Source of the DNA: Mortierella alpina
Lineage: Eukaryota; Mortierellomycota; Mortierellomycetes; Mortierellales; Mortierellaceae
Direction: 5' to 3'
NCBI GenBank assembly: GCA_029449245.1
Contig: JANATF010000001.1
Coordinates: 310,001 to 374,000, forward strand
DNA length: 64,000 nucleotides
The translations under genes and the position numbers were made by a program. Positions 21,440 to 32,961 of this stretch are shown here, piece after piece. Under the pieces are notes generated by a model, which worked only from the letters and a program-made list of their open reading frames with translations, did not search any database and was not told the origin of the DNA. Positions within the stretch are counted from its first letter, which is position 1, and each line of letters starts with the position of its first letter.

Positions 21440-22834
21440 TCATCCTCGGCAGTCTGACCAGAAAGGGAACCCACAGGCTCCACAAATGATCAGATAGATC
21501 AGGAGCTATAGTGGAAATGCAAAAAACAAACTGTAAGCGATAAAGAGGCTTTCAGCAGGTGCATGTCGATCGAGTTAGAAAACTTACAACAACGACTCCG
21601 CCCAGAATGATTGTCAACTTGGCGTTCTTCCACCACATGGTTCTCTATGATGCGTCAAGAAAAAGTAGGAGTGTAGTCAGGATCAAGGACAATGGAGATA
21701 ATAGAGTCTATGGGATCAGTGAGCCGCAATGGTGCCTTATCTCCGTGATCAAATGCGAAAAATATGGAGTGCAGGAGTTGCTGTTTACCTTGAGTGAAGT
21801 ACTCCTCTTCTTGAAAGCGAATGCTTGCTGGTTCAGATTATCAGTCTTGTCAACCAGCAGTTCAATGCGTTCACCGCGTTCGAGCACGCGCTCTAGTTTA
21901 AGATATTCCGATGTTGATACATACAGAGAACAGCAGGGAAATAGGGGGATCAGCCCAGTGTCATTCAAAGTCAGTGAGCATATGAGACTGACAGTGAGTT
22001 TGAATGGCTGCTCACGCGACGCATGAAAGGTCCTCCCCGTTCCATTCTCTTATGCCCATGTTATCCAACCTGCTACCCTTCTTACCGATGTTGTGCACCA
22101 TGACATCTTTGACTTGCTCAATCTCTCCCTGCACCTGCTTGATCCTGTCAGCGTTTGGGTTGGTTGAGAAATATTCCTTCAAAGGGAGGCAGAAAAAACA
22201 TAACAAAAGCGTCAGCTCAGTTTGATGGTGCGAGCATAAAGACTTTGGGGTGAAAAGGTGCACTTGGAGCAGCAATAAGGGGTGCCCTACCATTTGCTTG
22301 GCAATGGTTTTGGAAAACTCGTTCATCCCATATGGGAGTGCCACCATTGCCCTTTCCCGACCGTAATGCGCCAAGAAACGCTCCTTGATATCCAGCAGAA
22401 ATGCGAAAGGGATCCTGCGTCCAAAGGTGTCGTCTGCCATACACATGTAGGTTACTCCATCCTCACAAATGTAGTGAAAAAGATATCTGAAGAAGTAGGA
22501 ATGAAGAGCTCATGTGAGGAATTCCACAGGTGTAGAGTTTGGCAGAGTGGTATCGTGTCAATAAATACATTGAATTCAAGCACGTTCATACCTGTCATAA
22601 GCATAGGTGAGCTTGGAGTTGTTGGGTGGGATTTTCGCTAGAATAGCTTCCGTAACTACCATGCCATGAGAGAGGAGCAAAAAGAAAGGTGATTAGGACT
22701 CCTGCATACTGTACCACGGACGTCCAAGGTCCGGCTGCAGAGCAAGCGCTACCTGTGGTGAAGTTGCCAGAGGAGTTAGTGTATTCGGCAAGGATAACGC
22801 TTCCTCGAGCGACCAGAGCATAGATAATGCTCAT
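21440..22834 (-). CDS. VAMP7: VAMP7-type longin R-SNARE
   Basis: This is an R-SNARE that drives fusion at late endosome, vacuole or plasma membrane. Seven exons close exactly in frame: 22834-22753, 22655-22592, 22486-22291, 22176-22086, 21892-21789, 21644-21588 and 21505-21440, 219 residues. The longin domain opens MSIIYALVARGSVILAEYTN and includes YLFHYICEDGVTYMCMADD and ALPYGMNEFSK. The SNARE helix follows (IKQVQGEIEQVKDVMVHNI, ERVLERGERIELLVDKTDNL) with the central Arg in VLERGER. Then comes the juxtamembrane RTMWWKNAKLT and one membrane span, LTIILGGVVVLLIYLIICG, ending in a short lumenal tail. Length equals human VAMP7 (220). Yeast Nyv1 is the divergent counterpart. Confidence 0.96.
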
Positions 22835-23218
22835 TATGAGAGTGGTAGCAGGCGAATGATAAAGGTGACGATGGATGCTGTTGGCGAGGGTGAAGGGGGA
22901 GAGCAATTGGGGTGATTGAGAGAAAGAATCGTCCCTTTTTTTTTGACTCTTGACTTTTCGTCTCTGTTCCCAGCTCACGCATGAGCCACACGCACACTGT
23001 CTGAGTGTCTCACTCCCTGTTTACCATGTGCTTCCTGGCCCTGCCGTGGCCCGATCCTTGTCCCCTTGGCTGCCTCGTTCCAAAGGGTGATGCCTGCCAT
23101 ATCCAGCAGCGACCTTTCAATCCGCAGAGAGTAAAAGATGAGCATGGTGTCTACGCAGTTGTCTATTCACTTGTGTAATCGTCTCTATGTTATCTATATA
23201 CTTATATATACAGTCCTG
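22835..23218. other. Gap between ABC1-family kinase and VAMP7-type gene
   Basis: These 384 bases hold the promoter of the SNARE gene and the 3' flank of the kinase gene. A short A/T-rich stretch with repeated TATATA lies at about 23190-23212, right after the kinase stop codon on the minus strand. No gene is seen. Confidence 0.5.
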
Positions 23219-25785
23219 TCAGCCAATGGCTTTGGCCACATCGTCTCCTGCCCACCAGAGCCAAATACGGAGGAGGCCCTCGACAGCCCACAGTCTCCAG
23301 CGCATTGAAAAGTTGTCCCAGAGGTACCCCAAGCTGCGGTAGAGCGTGGGCGTGTCTCCAAAGAGATACCAACGATTTCTTGGTCCCAATCCTAGCTCCT
23401 TTCCATGGGACCGGGTAGCCTCTGTGCTATTTTCGTCTTTGCTGTCCTGAACACCGTACCACCACGACATTAGCCTGCCCCACCGACCGGCAAGTCTGTC
23501 CCGCCTTCGTTGTTCTCTCCTTGCTCTTCTCTCAAGCTCCTCGTCGCGGGTCTCTGACCAGACGCCCTTCGTCGAGAACAATGCATTGATGTGGAACCTT
23601 TCCACATTCTCGCCGCCGAGTTGCTGATGAATTCCCCGTGTGAGATTGATGGTCCTAAAGATGAGCAGCATGTCTCTGGGCAAGATTTCCAGAAACTCAA
23701 ACACCTCGGCCATGGTCACGTTCTTCATGGATGATCGAATCTCTTGCCTCTGCTGAGCCGTCATGCCTTCACCAATCTTTTGGTTTGAGTTGGCAGGCCG
23801 CTGGATAAATATTAAAGGGATAAAGCCAACGTAGTTCTCGGGGATGCCGATATTAGCCGCGCTACGGTTCAGCAGCTCCTGATCGTTGAGAATCAATGCC
23901 CTCCAGAGCTGACAGTAGTTAAACCGGAAAGTCTCGTCCAAAGTGCGGTAAAGTCCATGATCCAAAAGCACGAAGCGGCTCTTTCCTGTGAACTCGTCCT
24001 TTGTGATCAAAATGTTACCAGCCTAGCATTGAAAAGCGCAAGCTTTAGCGGTGCGTCTGACAGTGATACTCCTTCTGCACTCACGTGAAACTGAAGACAA
24101 CTCCTACATGTGGGTCGCAGTGGACGACTCCATGCTGGTACATCATTTCCGCAAAGACCTCGAGCAACGTCTGGCGAACCCATTTTGGCGAAACACCCAG
24201 CTTGTGAAGGCCTTCAAGATTATTGACTTTGACGCCGTCAATGAATTCCATGGTTAGAATCTTTCTAGACGACAGATCCCAGTAGATCTCAGGGACGTAA
24301 AAGTCCGAGCGATTTTTGAACCTTTCCTTGGTAGCCTCGCCATTCCTAGATAAACATTGGTAACGTATACAGCAGGTCAGCGTCATAGAGCGAAGACAAG
24401 AAAAATTACGAAAGCGTCCTGCTCTCAAGCATATACCTAGCTTCATTCGTGAAATCGAATTCAGACGTCAAGTTCTCATGGAACTCGTCCACGATCCAGC
24501 CGAGCTCGAATTCAGGAAAGAGGAGCCCGACCATGTTCGATAGTGTCTGCATGGTCCACATGTCAGCTATGTAAAGGGAAAGTTGGATAAGCCATCGTCA
24601 GGAAGAGTGAAAACAGTGTGCGATTGACTCGACCAACGACATTCGTACTTACTTTTAAAGAGTCGCGACACATCATTATATTGTACTTTGACTGCCGCTA
24701 GCCGACCGTCCATGGTCACCGCTATAGCAAAGCGACAGGAGGGGCATGCCATCAATTAGTAATGGCACAGTAACTTGGAGGAACAACCGCCAAGCTGGTG
24801 ACATACCTCTGTGAACTTGAGCTAAACTAGCTGCTGCCAGGGGAACAGGGTCAAATTCTTGAAACAGATCATGGGGATGCTGACCAAACTCCTCAAGAAA
24901 GACTTGCTCGACTTCCTTCATGGATTTGAATGGCGCACGGTCTTGAAGGACCGACAGTGTGTTTGTATACTCCGGAGGCACGACATATGTGAGCGAAGCT
25001 AGTAGAACAGACGGCGATGAGCGCACAAGATCAATAATTAGTGTCTATGTCCGTGCGAAATGAACGAATAACTGTGATCGGTTCGGGATGGTATGCGATC
25101 TTACCGACGTGCTGTCCTGCCTTGCAATAAATCCCTGTGTTGAGTCGACAAAGTCGCAAAAGTCTGTCTGCACATCGCTGGTGAACCACCTTCCGTTCAG
25201 CCTTGTACGTGTCCGAGGTATACCCTTCTGAGGCGTATCGCAGGTGAAGAACCTTGTAGTCTGCCATACATAAGCAGCTTTAGACAAAAGATAAGTATCA
25301 AGAATGCCTTGTGCCGCAGATCCCATCTTTCTTCAGCAAGAATCGTCTTCTTACCCTGTGACAAACGTCGCCACTGATCGGAACAATCCAGCGGTGTAGA
25401 GATTGGCCCGCTCGCGATAAGAAGGACTCCAGGCTATGCCCACGGCTGAAGCCAGCGTGCCGAGCCCAAGCCCGACCCAAAATCCTTGCTTAATCCGTCG
25501 CTTTAGCAAACCAGGCGTGTTGAAGGTACCTTGCGCTGAGACTTCTTGCGGTGATGTTCCAGTCAAGGTACTTTTTGGTCGCAGGAGAGTTCGGTTGGAA
25601 GGTAGTACACGCCTTGTTGTAGAGGCGTTTGCGAAAGGACTACAGTGGTAAAAGCTCCTAGACCCAGCTCTTTTGTGCGCCACGGAAGGGCGCAGCTGTA
25701 GGGGTACTTGCAGCCGTTGTGTCAACTGCTTGCATGCAGTTGTGGTCAGCTGCACGATTGCGCTTCTCCCATGAAGGGCCAACAT
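23219..25785 (-). CDS. MCP2: Mitochondrial ABC1/UbiB-family atypical kinase, Mcp2/ADCK1 type
   Basis: ADCK1/Mcp2 kinases sit in the inner mitochondrial membrane and affect lipid balance and cristae. Seven exons close in frame: 25785-25355, 25277-25105, 24998-24807, 24721-24653, 24566-24437, 24345-24108 and 24022-23219, 678 residues. The N terminus is basic, rich in Ser, Thr and Arg, and lacks acidic residues, as in a mitochondrial targeting signal; a Gly-rich span GFWVGLGLGTLASAVGIAW follows. Family signatures are clear: KAGQHV (the KxGQ motif), PLAAASLAQVHR, AAVKVQY with the conserved Lys, ELGWIVDEFHENL, HCDPHAGNILIT (catalytic loop) and LLDHGLYRTL where ordinary kinases have DFG. The second exon boundary was chosen at TAAAG^CTGC because only that acceptor restores CLCMADYKVL in frame. 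The C terminus has basic and Trp-rich segments. Confidence 0.95.
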
Positions 25786-26364
25786 GCCCGATCAGAGTTG
25801 CTTGTGCGTGTGATGGAGGCAGATAGTGCGAGAGGTGGAAGGTGACGGGCGAGTTGCAATGTGCGGTTGGAGATCAAAAAGTAGAGGGCTGTCAACAATG
25901 GTGAAGCTTACTCGAGAATGGAGACAAAGAAGCAACATCTGTGGCCCCCCAAAATAGCAATTTTTTTTATGGCGGCCGAGCGAGCGTCTCAACTCTATCG
26001 ACACTGGCTCGGAGATCGCGAGGCAGCTGAGTGTCCTCCCTTTTATCCACCGGATTGTTTGAGCAAGGTGCATAGTGCTTCTCTGCCCGACTCCTGGCTT
26101 CCAGGCAGCCTTTCGTCCCTCAAACGAGTTCAGCACATGTACAACCCGTGCGTTACGAGTGTAGCACGACGCAGCACGCAAAAAGCCCTGGTACACGTCT
26201 GAGACACCGCTCAGTCACTGGTGACTGCTGCAACGGTGGGCTGGATGTCGCCAGTGAGTGAGTCAAACGTCGTCTTTAAAAAGCATACCATTCTCGTCTC
26301 ATATCTTTGTTCTTCGTCCCACTCACCCACCCTCCTCGCCTCCAACTTGGTTAATTACTTTCAA
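25786..26364. promoter_or_regulatory. Divergent promoter between kinase and chorismate mutase-prephenate dehydratase
   Basis: These 579 bases lie between two start codons that face away from each other and must hold both promoters. A TGAGTGAGTCA-like sequence at about 26259-26266 contains GAGTGAGTCA, a possible Gcn4-type site about 100 bases before the aromatic amino-acid gene. Use as a control site is inference. Confidence 0.45.
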
Positions 26365-27883
26365 ATGTCGCTCAATCTCGACACACTTCGTCTACAGATC
26401 GATTCACTCGATCGCAAGCTCATCACCTTGCTCAATGAGCGTGCTCAAGTGAGCCTCGACATCGGCGCCGCCAAAAAACAGGCCATGGACCCTGAGTAAG
26501 TGCCACATCAACTTCTGGGCAATGGGGGCCTTCAACAAACTCACGGCCTACTTTCCTCATCGCGATTTTTAGGGAGGAGGACAACACGCATGTGTATATT
26601 CCTGGCCGTGAAAAGCAGGTCTTTGAAAAGGTATAAAGGTGCCTCGTTTCTTATCCCCTGAGGAGCACAATCCATGAACGTAGAGTCGAGTCTCATAGAA
26701 TGTACATTTTTGCAGGTGACGCGCCTGAACCCAGGCCCGATGGCGCCAGAGAGCCTTTGCGCCATCTATAGAGAAATCATGTCCGCGTCGATCGCACTTC
26801 AAAAGGAGGTCATGGTCGCATACCTTGGACCTATTGGTAGTTTCTCCCACGAAGTAAGGCGCCACGAAGCTTGTACTCCTATTTCATGATCGATTGCACT
26901 GGTCCTCAAATTGACTAATTTCTGTGTGTAGGCCAGCATGAAGAGATTTGGTGACAGCGTGCAGTATGCTTCGCAGGGCTCAATCTCCGACGTTTTCGAG
27001 GCTGTAGAGCGGGGACGCTGTCAGTACGGTATCGTGCCCTTCGAAAATTCCATTGCTGGCTCTGTGGTGCCCACGCTGGATAAGTTTGTCAAGTCAAAGG
27101 TCAAGATCAGAGCCGAAATCTACCTCCCCGTCCACCATTCTCTGCTTTCGAACTCCAACACTGACTCCATTCGCCGTGTCTATTCCCATCCAGTGGTAAG
27201 TGCATTCGAGCACAACGTTTTTTGGCCTCGTAGGGTTGCAAGTCAACGTTTAACCTCTGAGATCACTGTAGGCTTTGGCTCAGTGTCAGACCTTCCTGAA
27301 CGACAAATTGAAGGGCATTGAGCTCGTTCCATGCTCATCCACCTCGGAAGCTGCTCAGATCGCTGCCAAGGAAAAGCACGCGGCCGCTGTGTGTAACAGT
27401 GTCTGTGCTGAGATCTACGGCCTCGATATTCTCCATGCGGACATCGAGGATCAACATGGTATGATACTGCTCTATTCAAATGAGTGACAATGTCAGTGCT
27501 TACATCGCGTACGCTCGGGAACTGCCGACTAACGGAATATTATTATTCTAGACAATACCACACGTTTCTTCATTATCTCGGATGCATGGGATGGACCCAC
27601 AGGCAATGACAAGGCCTTGCTAATGTTCACAGTGGATCACCGTTTGCCTGGAGCTCTCTGTGATGCCTTGAAGATTTTCAAGGACTACAGTCTTAACTTG
27701 ACCAAGATCGACTCACGCCCTTCCTTGTTGAGACCATGGCACTACGTCTTCTTTGTCGAGTGTACAGGAATCCATGGTGACAGCAAGACCATGAGCGATG
27801 TCACTGCGGAGCTGGGCAAGTTCTGCCTGGACGTTAAAATTGTCGGAACGTATGCCGATCAGCGTTCTCAGGATTCCAACTGA
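26365..27883 (+). CDS. Bifunctional chorismate mutase-prephenate dehydratase (P-protein)
   Basis: One protein appears to convert chorismate to prephenate and then to phenylpyruvate, the committed steps of phenylalanine synthesis. Six exons close in frame: 26365-26495, 26573-26630, 26716-26853, 26932-27195, 27272-27458 and 27552-27883, 369 residues. Residues 1-94 form an AroQ mutase with the catalytic set in place: Arg9, Arg26, Lys37, Arg56, Glu57 and Gln92. Residues 95-275 are the dehydratase: VAYLGPIGSFSHEASMKRFG, GIVPFENSIAGSV and the catalytic TTRF at 262-265. Residues 280-360 are an ACT domain with GALC (293-296) and DSRP (313-316), close to the GALV and ESRP phenylalanine-binding motifs, so feedback inhibition is likely. 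Yeast keeps these activities apart (Aro7, Pha2); the order and length here match bacterial PheA. The start was set at the ATG preceding the mutase helix. Confidence 0.95.
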
Positions 27884-28131
27884 GCACGAAATATAGAGGT
27901 GCAAGCGCGCTCGCAGAGTGAACGCCGCCTACACGTGATAGATCTTTTTTTTTTTGTGGGGACGCGCTGGAGCAAAAAGTTCCAGAGCAGTTTGCTCTGG
28001 CCGTGTCTCCCCATAAAAACTCAAGCTTCCCGCGTGCTTTTCTTCAAGAATCCATTCTCTTCCCTTGTCTCCCATTGCGCCTACTCTTTCCCGTCCCTTT
28101 CCTTTCCCCACTCTTGCCAATCGGATTCATC

Positions 28132-29444
28132 ATGGACGTCTTGCAGTGCTACAGAGAATCGCGCCTTGAGGTCGACTGGAGCGACAACCGCATGTGGATC
28201 GCCGTCGGGTCCATTGTCTTCAACCCCACATTCTGGAACATCGTTGCGAGAAAAGGTGAACATTCACAACGATCGGACTTCTTTGGAAGGCTTCTGCATC
28301 AAACACATGATGGATGGAACGTTGCTCCCTCACCCAGGATACACATCGCTCGGAGCACTAACTGAAATGTCTGTGCTCTGCTTTTTATTATTCCGCGATA
28401 TCGCGATGTACATCATGATCTGTAGAGTACCACTCAAAGTTCATCACTCGCATTTTCAACGGAAACGGGTTGTATGGATGCTACGCCTTGGCCGCCACTA
28501 TTTTCATTCTCGGTCTGATTCGTGACGGCCTGTAAGATTATCAATCCCCCTTTATGCCATCTGTCGTTCGTCTTGACTCCTTTCGAAATAGACGTGCGTA
28601 CAGCTGTACAGCTGCTCATGAGACGATAGAATGGATCAACTGACCTTCTGCGTGAACACTGGTCGAACATGGATAGCTTCAAGAATGCACTGGATCACCA
28701 GCCCAAGGCAGAGTGCATGAACACATTCTCTATTCAGGCGCTGGCATATATCTTCTTTGGAGTTGGAAACCTCTTTGTCCTTTCCTCCATGTACGTCCTT
28801 GGAGTCACTGGTACCTATCTTGGTAAGGGTTATATGCTTCAGTGAGATCGACTTGAGTTGCCTTGATGCCTTGTGAGATCTGTCTTCTTAACAAAGTTTG
28901 ATCGTATTGCGCTACTATATATAGGCGACTACTTTGGTATCCTAATGGATGAGCGGGTAACATCCTTCCCCTTCAACGTCAACGAGAACCCCATGTACAA
29001 CGGCACCGTGATGATCTTCTTGGGAACTGCTCTGTGGTATGTCATTCGTTTCGCGATGCATTTGCCGTTATAGGAAACTACAAGTGAGCTTGCTGTTGGA
29101 GTCTTGCTGTAATACTGATCCTTTTCTGGACCGACTCCATTTAGGTCACTGAGCCCTGCTGGAGTCTACCTGACGTGCATTGTTTACTTTGTCTACCGTA
29201 TTGCCTTGAAGTTCGAGGGGTAAGCGATTGGCTGTCAAACTTGTCCTGATGATACATCGATGAGTAGCAAACTAACGACAGCATTTTCCTTGCGTCCGGC
29301 TTGCAACGGGTCCTTTTTAGACCCTTCACAACAGAGATCTACAACAAGCGCGAGAGGGAGCGCGCTGCTGCTCCCGCTAAAGCATCTGTTCCCTCCAAGG
29401 GTGCCAAGAAGAATCAAAGGACTGGGACCAAGAAGGACTTGTAA
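28132..29444 (+). CDS. OPI3: Phospholipid methyltransferase Opi3, with one unresolved junction
   Basis: Opi3 makes phosphatidylcholine by the last two methylations of phosphatidylethanolamine in the ER. Exons 28132-28255, 28426-28531, 28630-28822, 28925-29036, 29145-29219 and 29321-29444 are recognisable. Matches to the family include VFNPTFWNIVARKEYHSKF, LAATIFILGLIRDGL, FVLSSMYVLGVTGTYLGDYF, GILMDERVTSFPFNVNENPM and YRIALKFEG, with several hydrophobic spans; the C-terminal tail is Lys/Arg-rich. The GTGTYLGDYFG region is the S-adenosylmethionine-binding part. The junction between the second and third exons does not close: the donor leaves phase 2, but the only acceptor that avoids an in-frame stop needs phase 0. 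This could be an assembly error, a rare splice or a real frameshift; all other junctions agree. Confidence 0.88.
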
Positions 29445-29667
29445 AAATATAGACAGGCGCTACCTATAAACGACTGCGTTTTTATTTCAAAACGAAAACA
29501 GACGCGTCTTTTGACTCCTTTCCTCAGCAGCAACACCCATCCTCCTGCAGCCAGTATCCCATTTGCATCTTTGCTATTTATCCCCTCCAAGATCCTGTGT
29601 TTTCCTTCACCCAATACAACATACGCCCTCAGTCTCGTACCCTTCGACATCAATTCTATTTATCACA

Positions 29668-31399
29668 ATGAAAGCTGATTCTCTGGATGCTCAGGTTGGT
29701 CAGAATCCCAATGGCGAGGAGCATTCAAAGGAGAAGCCAGATCCTCTTAACGAGAAGTATCAAAAGATGGAGAAGATTGGCGAAGGCACCTATGGTGTTG
29801 TCTACAAAGCAACGTGAGTGCATCATTCCATCCATCCTTTGTCAGCATCTTGGCTGTGCTTTTCACCAGCGGTCCCTCACGTGAAAAGAACTGATTCCAA
29901 TGACAACCATTTTCGCCTGGACTCCTTCCCGCGCACTTTCAACTAATTGCTTGCTTGCTTGCTTGCTTGCTTGCTACTGTTAGCGAAAGAGAAACAGGGA
30001 GGACGGTTGCGTTGAAAAAGATCCGACTGGAGAATGAAGACGAGGGTAAGGATTGAAAGAATCGCCTTGCAAATGTTAGACTTCATGCGGTGTTCCTGAA
30101 ACACAGCATGCGCCAACAAAACGCGCCTAGCTGACTGTTAACCTCATGGGAGCCTCCTTCAGGCGTGCCAAGTACCGCCATTAGAGAGATTTCACTCCTC
30201 AAAGAACTCCAGCACAGCTCTGTTGTCCAGTAAGTCTTGGAGAGGTCCTCCTCCACAGTCATGGTGGTTTGGAACGGCTCATTTACAGGATGGCAGCATT
30301 ACGTTATTTCTCCAAGCTGACCCACCTGTCTCTATGTCATGTTAGACTACTCGATATTATCCATGATGATACGAAGCTGTACCTCGTTTTTGAGTTTTTG
30401 GACGTGGATCTGAAAAAGTACATGGACAACGTCTACGCCGTTACGGGCGCAGGACTACCATTACACCATGTCAAGGTAAAGCGATGGCTGGTAACCCAGG
30501 GAGTTGACGTTATTGTCAGCACATGTTGAACGCGCTCAATAGCTGATCACTTTGTCCTTTCGATTCTCTCATGGCATTGCCTTTCTCTATAGAGATATCT
30601 GTACCAGTTAATCCAAGGAGTTGAATTCTGCCATTCTAGACGCATTCTTCATCGGGATCTCAAGCCCCAGAACCTGCTGATTGACGACAAAAGACGCCTC
30701 AAGCTAGCAGATTTTGGATTGGCGCGTGCATTCGGTATCCCTTTGAGGACCTATACCCACGAAGTCATCACGCTCTGGTACCGTGCTCCAGAGATCCTCT
30801 TGGGCGCAAGACATTATTCGACGGCAGTGGATATGTGGAGCGTGGGCTGTATATTCTCGGAGATGATCACGAAAAAGCCTCTCTTTCCAGGTAAAGTACT
30901 GCTGAGTTCCCCGTTGAAGGGCAGCCTCCCGGTGTGATAGAGCCGGAGGTACTAATTACTACCACTTTCATCTTAGGCGATTCTGAGATTGATGAACTGT
31001 TCAGGATTTTCAAGATAAGAGGAACACCAAATCCGACTACGTGGCCTGGGGTCGAGAATCTAAAGGACTGGAACCCCAACTTCCCGCAGTGGGACCGCGT
31101 ACCTCTGATTCAACTGCTTCCGACCTTGTGCCCGGCAGGGCTTGACCTGCTTGAACAGATGATCGAATACAACCCAGTAAACCGGATCTCGGCCAAAAGA
31201 GGTAACATGCTGTGCTGCAGACCAGTTATGCTGCAAAACCACTTTCCTATCAAGTCAGGTATTGTTTGACCTTAACTTGCTGCCCCCTGTTTTGTTCCTT
31301 GTTCTAGCGTTGCTGCATCCATATTTTGACGAGATTCGGGGACCGAGGTCGCACAGCTCCCATTTGACAAAGCTGGCGCCACCAAGACGTCGATATTGA
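29668..31399 (+). CDS. CDK1: Cyclin-dependent kinase Cdk1 (Cdc2/Cdc28)
   Basis: This is the main cell-cycle kinase. Seven exons close in frame: 29668-29813, 29984-30045, 30163-30229, 30346-30475, 30593-30890, 30977-31201 and 31308-31399, 339 residues. Motifs: [12 protein letters not shown] with the inhibitory Thr/Tyr pair, [14 protein letters not shown], a perfect PSTAIRE helix ([15 protein letters not shown]), [23 protein letters not shown], then the T-loop [18 protein letters not shown] with its activating Thr, and [13 protein letters not shown]. The end, LLHPYFDEI plus about 25 basic residues, is longer than in yeast. About 30 residues also precede the kinase domain, where most Cdk1 proteins start nearly at it. 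PSTAIRE and the T-loop point to Cdk1 rather than Pho85/Cdk5, although Cdk5-like kinases also carry a near-identical helix. Confidence 0.95.
29947..29974 (+). repeat. (TTGC)7 microsatellite in the first CDK1 intron
   Basis: Seven perfect TTGC units lie just upstream of the acceptor site, so the run lies in the branch-point/pyrimidine zone of the intron. Length changes could affect splicing; that is speculation. Confidence 0.9.
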
Positions 31400-31536
31400 T
31401 AGAGTCAAATTGATACTCTACAAACAATGCTGTACCAAAAGGAATGTTTTATACTGTAGAATGCGGATATAATGCTGGGAGGTCTATGATGCGTTTGCTG
31501 ATAAGAGTTGCAAAGTTGTTGCCTGTACAAAAGTTT

Positions 31537-32140
31537 TTACTTGTCGTCTTCCTCATCTGTCTCGTCCTCGCTTTCACTGTCACTGTCGGACTCTTCGATA
31601 ATGACCCGGTTGTTGTTTACAAAGAGGTCGTCGTCGCCGTTGTCATCATCGTCGCTCCCGCTATCGTCGTCGTCATTTCCTAGCGAGTTTGAAAGTTGAT
31701 CCTCGAATGGCCAGATTCCTTGCTGTTTGTATTTTTTAATGTGATCCGGAAAGAGGACTGCGACAATATCGCCTGCAACCTTGGTCTTGTCTGATTCCTC
31801 TGCTGGCTCAATGATGACATAGCTTCCTACAACGACCGCCAGTATCAGAAGAGTGAGAAATACATTTTGCTAAAGAGCTGATCAGCCTATATCGGCTGCC
31901 AGAAAAGAAGGAAGAAAAAGGGTTTTCATCCAGATATGTAAAAGATGGTGTACCTCGTTTGACCCAGACAAGACTCCTGAACTTTGGCGGAAGGTTGACC
32001 AGCAAATCCTCTCCATCCTGGAACTGAACCTCATGAATGTTCTTGCCTCGACTGCCTAGCACTCTTGCGAACCGCTGGCCTTCTTCAAGCTCTGGTACTT
32101 CGGTCAGAATGTCGGTTGGTACTTGTTTCCTTCGAGACAT
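31537..32140 (-). CDS. EIF1AD: EIF1A-domain RNA-binding protein (EIF1AD)
   Basis: EIF1AD is a small nuclear or ribosome-biogenesis protein with an OB-fold S1-like domain related to initiation factor 1A. Exons 32140-31954 and 31826-31537 join in frame to give 158 residues. The OB fold reads FARVLGSRGKNIHEVQFQDG, EDLLVNLPPKFRSLVWVKRG and SYVIIEPAEESDKTKVAGDI, followed by VLFPDHIKKYKQQGIWP, the same layout as human EIF1AD. The last 50 residues are a run of Asp, Glu and Ser containing DDDLFVNNNR, again as in the human protein (DLFVNTNRR). It shares a 300-base promoter with VMA9 on the other strand. Confidence 0.95.
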
Positions 32141-32440
32141 TGTTATTGTATGTTGGTTTTAGGTCGTTATAAGAGTTTGTCTTTTGTGCGTGTGCTTGGG
32201 ATGTTGCGCTTGTTTTGCGGTTCAAGGTGTTGTTTCGAAGTGATCAATCAAGCAAAGAAAGCAGTGCAACTTAGTCCCGCAAACAGTGACGTCTCTACTC
32301 TATCGTGTACCAGTCACGTCAAAGGCTATTTCATGCCGCGTGAACGACGGCATGCGCCCCCTATCTCTTTTTCCTTCAACCTCCATCACTCACCACCAGC
32401 GTCAACATCCACAGCAAGCGATAGCCAGTAAACAGCAACC
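32141..32440. promoter_or_regulatory. Bidirectional promoter of EIF1AD and VMA9
   Basis: Exactly 300 bases separate the two start codons. No TATA box is obvious. The sequence carries several TCACGTC/TGACGTC-like stretches (about 32287-32318), which resemble CRE/ATF sites; whether they are used is not known. Confidence 0.5.
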
Positions 32441-32961
32441 ATGGGCGGTCTCTTAATCTTCTTTGTCTTGGCTGTTGTTGTCGCCTTGTGCGCGGCCTCC
32501 TACCTCTTTGCTCCTCGCGGCCCCAACCAAACGTAAATGGACGCATCTCTCTCTTACACACACGCGCGCCTGAGACGCCTCTGCCAAAAGAAAAGAGAAT
32601 ACTGTCATCTGCTATAGACAATTCTCGCGAGTTGGACACTCAAAGCAAAACGCTCATGGAAGGCCTGACTGACACTGTTACGCTTTTTGGCTCACTCGTA
32701 CTGTTATAGTGTCGCCCGCACTGCATTGATTATGACGTTCATCTCATGCTACCTGATGTAAGAAATCACTCCTCCTCTCAGGAACGGTCGCACACGCCGC
32801 ATGTTGGACTCCATACTGACCACCACAACTACCCTCTTTACTGACGTCTCTATATTTTTTTTATCAGGTGGGCGATCACATACCTGGCACAGCTTCACCC
32901 TCTCCTGCAACCGAGGCACAGCAAAATCAGACCCCATAGACCTGTGGATCACTCTTTTTAA
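32441..32961 (+). CDS. VMA9: V-type proton ATPase subunit e (Vma9)
   Basis: Subunit e is a tiny membrane protein of the Vo sector of the vacuolar proton pump. Three exons, 32441-32532, 32710-32757 and 32868-32961, close in frame to give 77 residues. The protein starts MGGLLIFFVLAVVVALCAAS, continues YLFAPRGPNQTVARTALIM and then MWAITYLAQLHPLLQPR, and ends in a short basic tail. Two hydrophobic spans and the PxGxNQ and LxQLHPLxxPR blocks match yeast Vma9 (73 residues). Its coding exons are 48-94 bases, so ORF-length filters would drop it. Confidence 0.95.
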
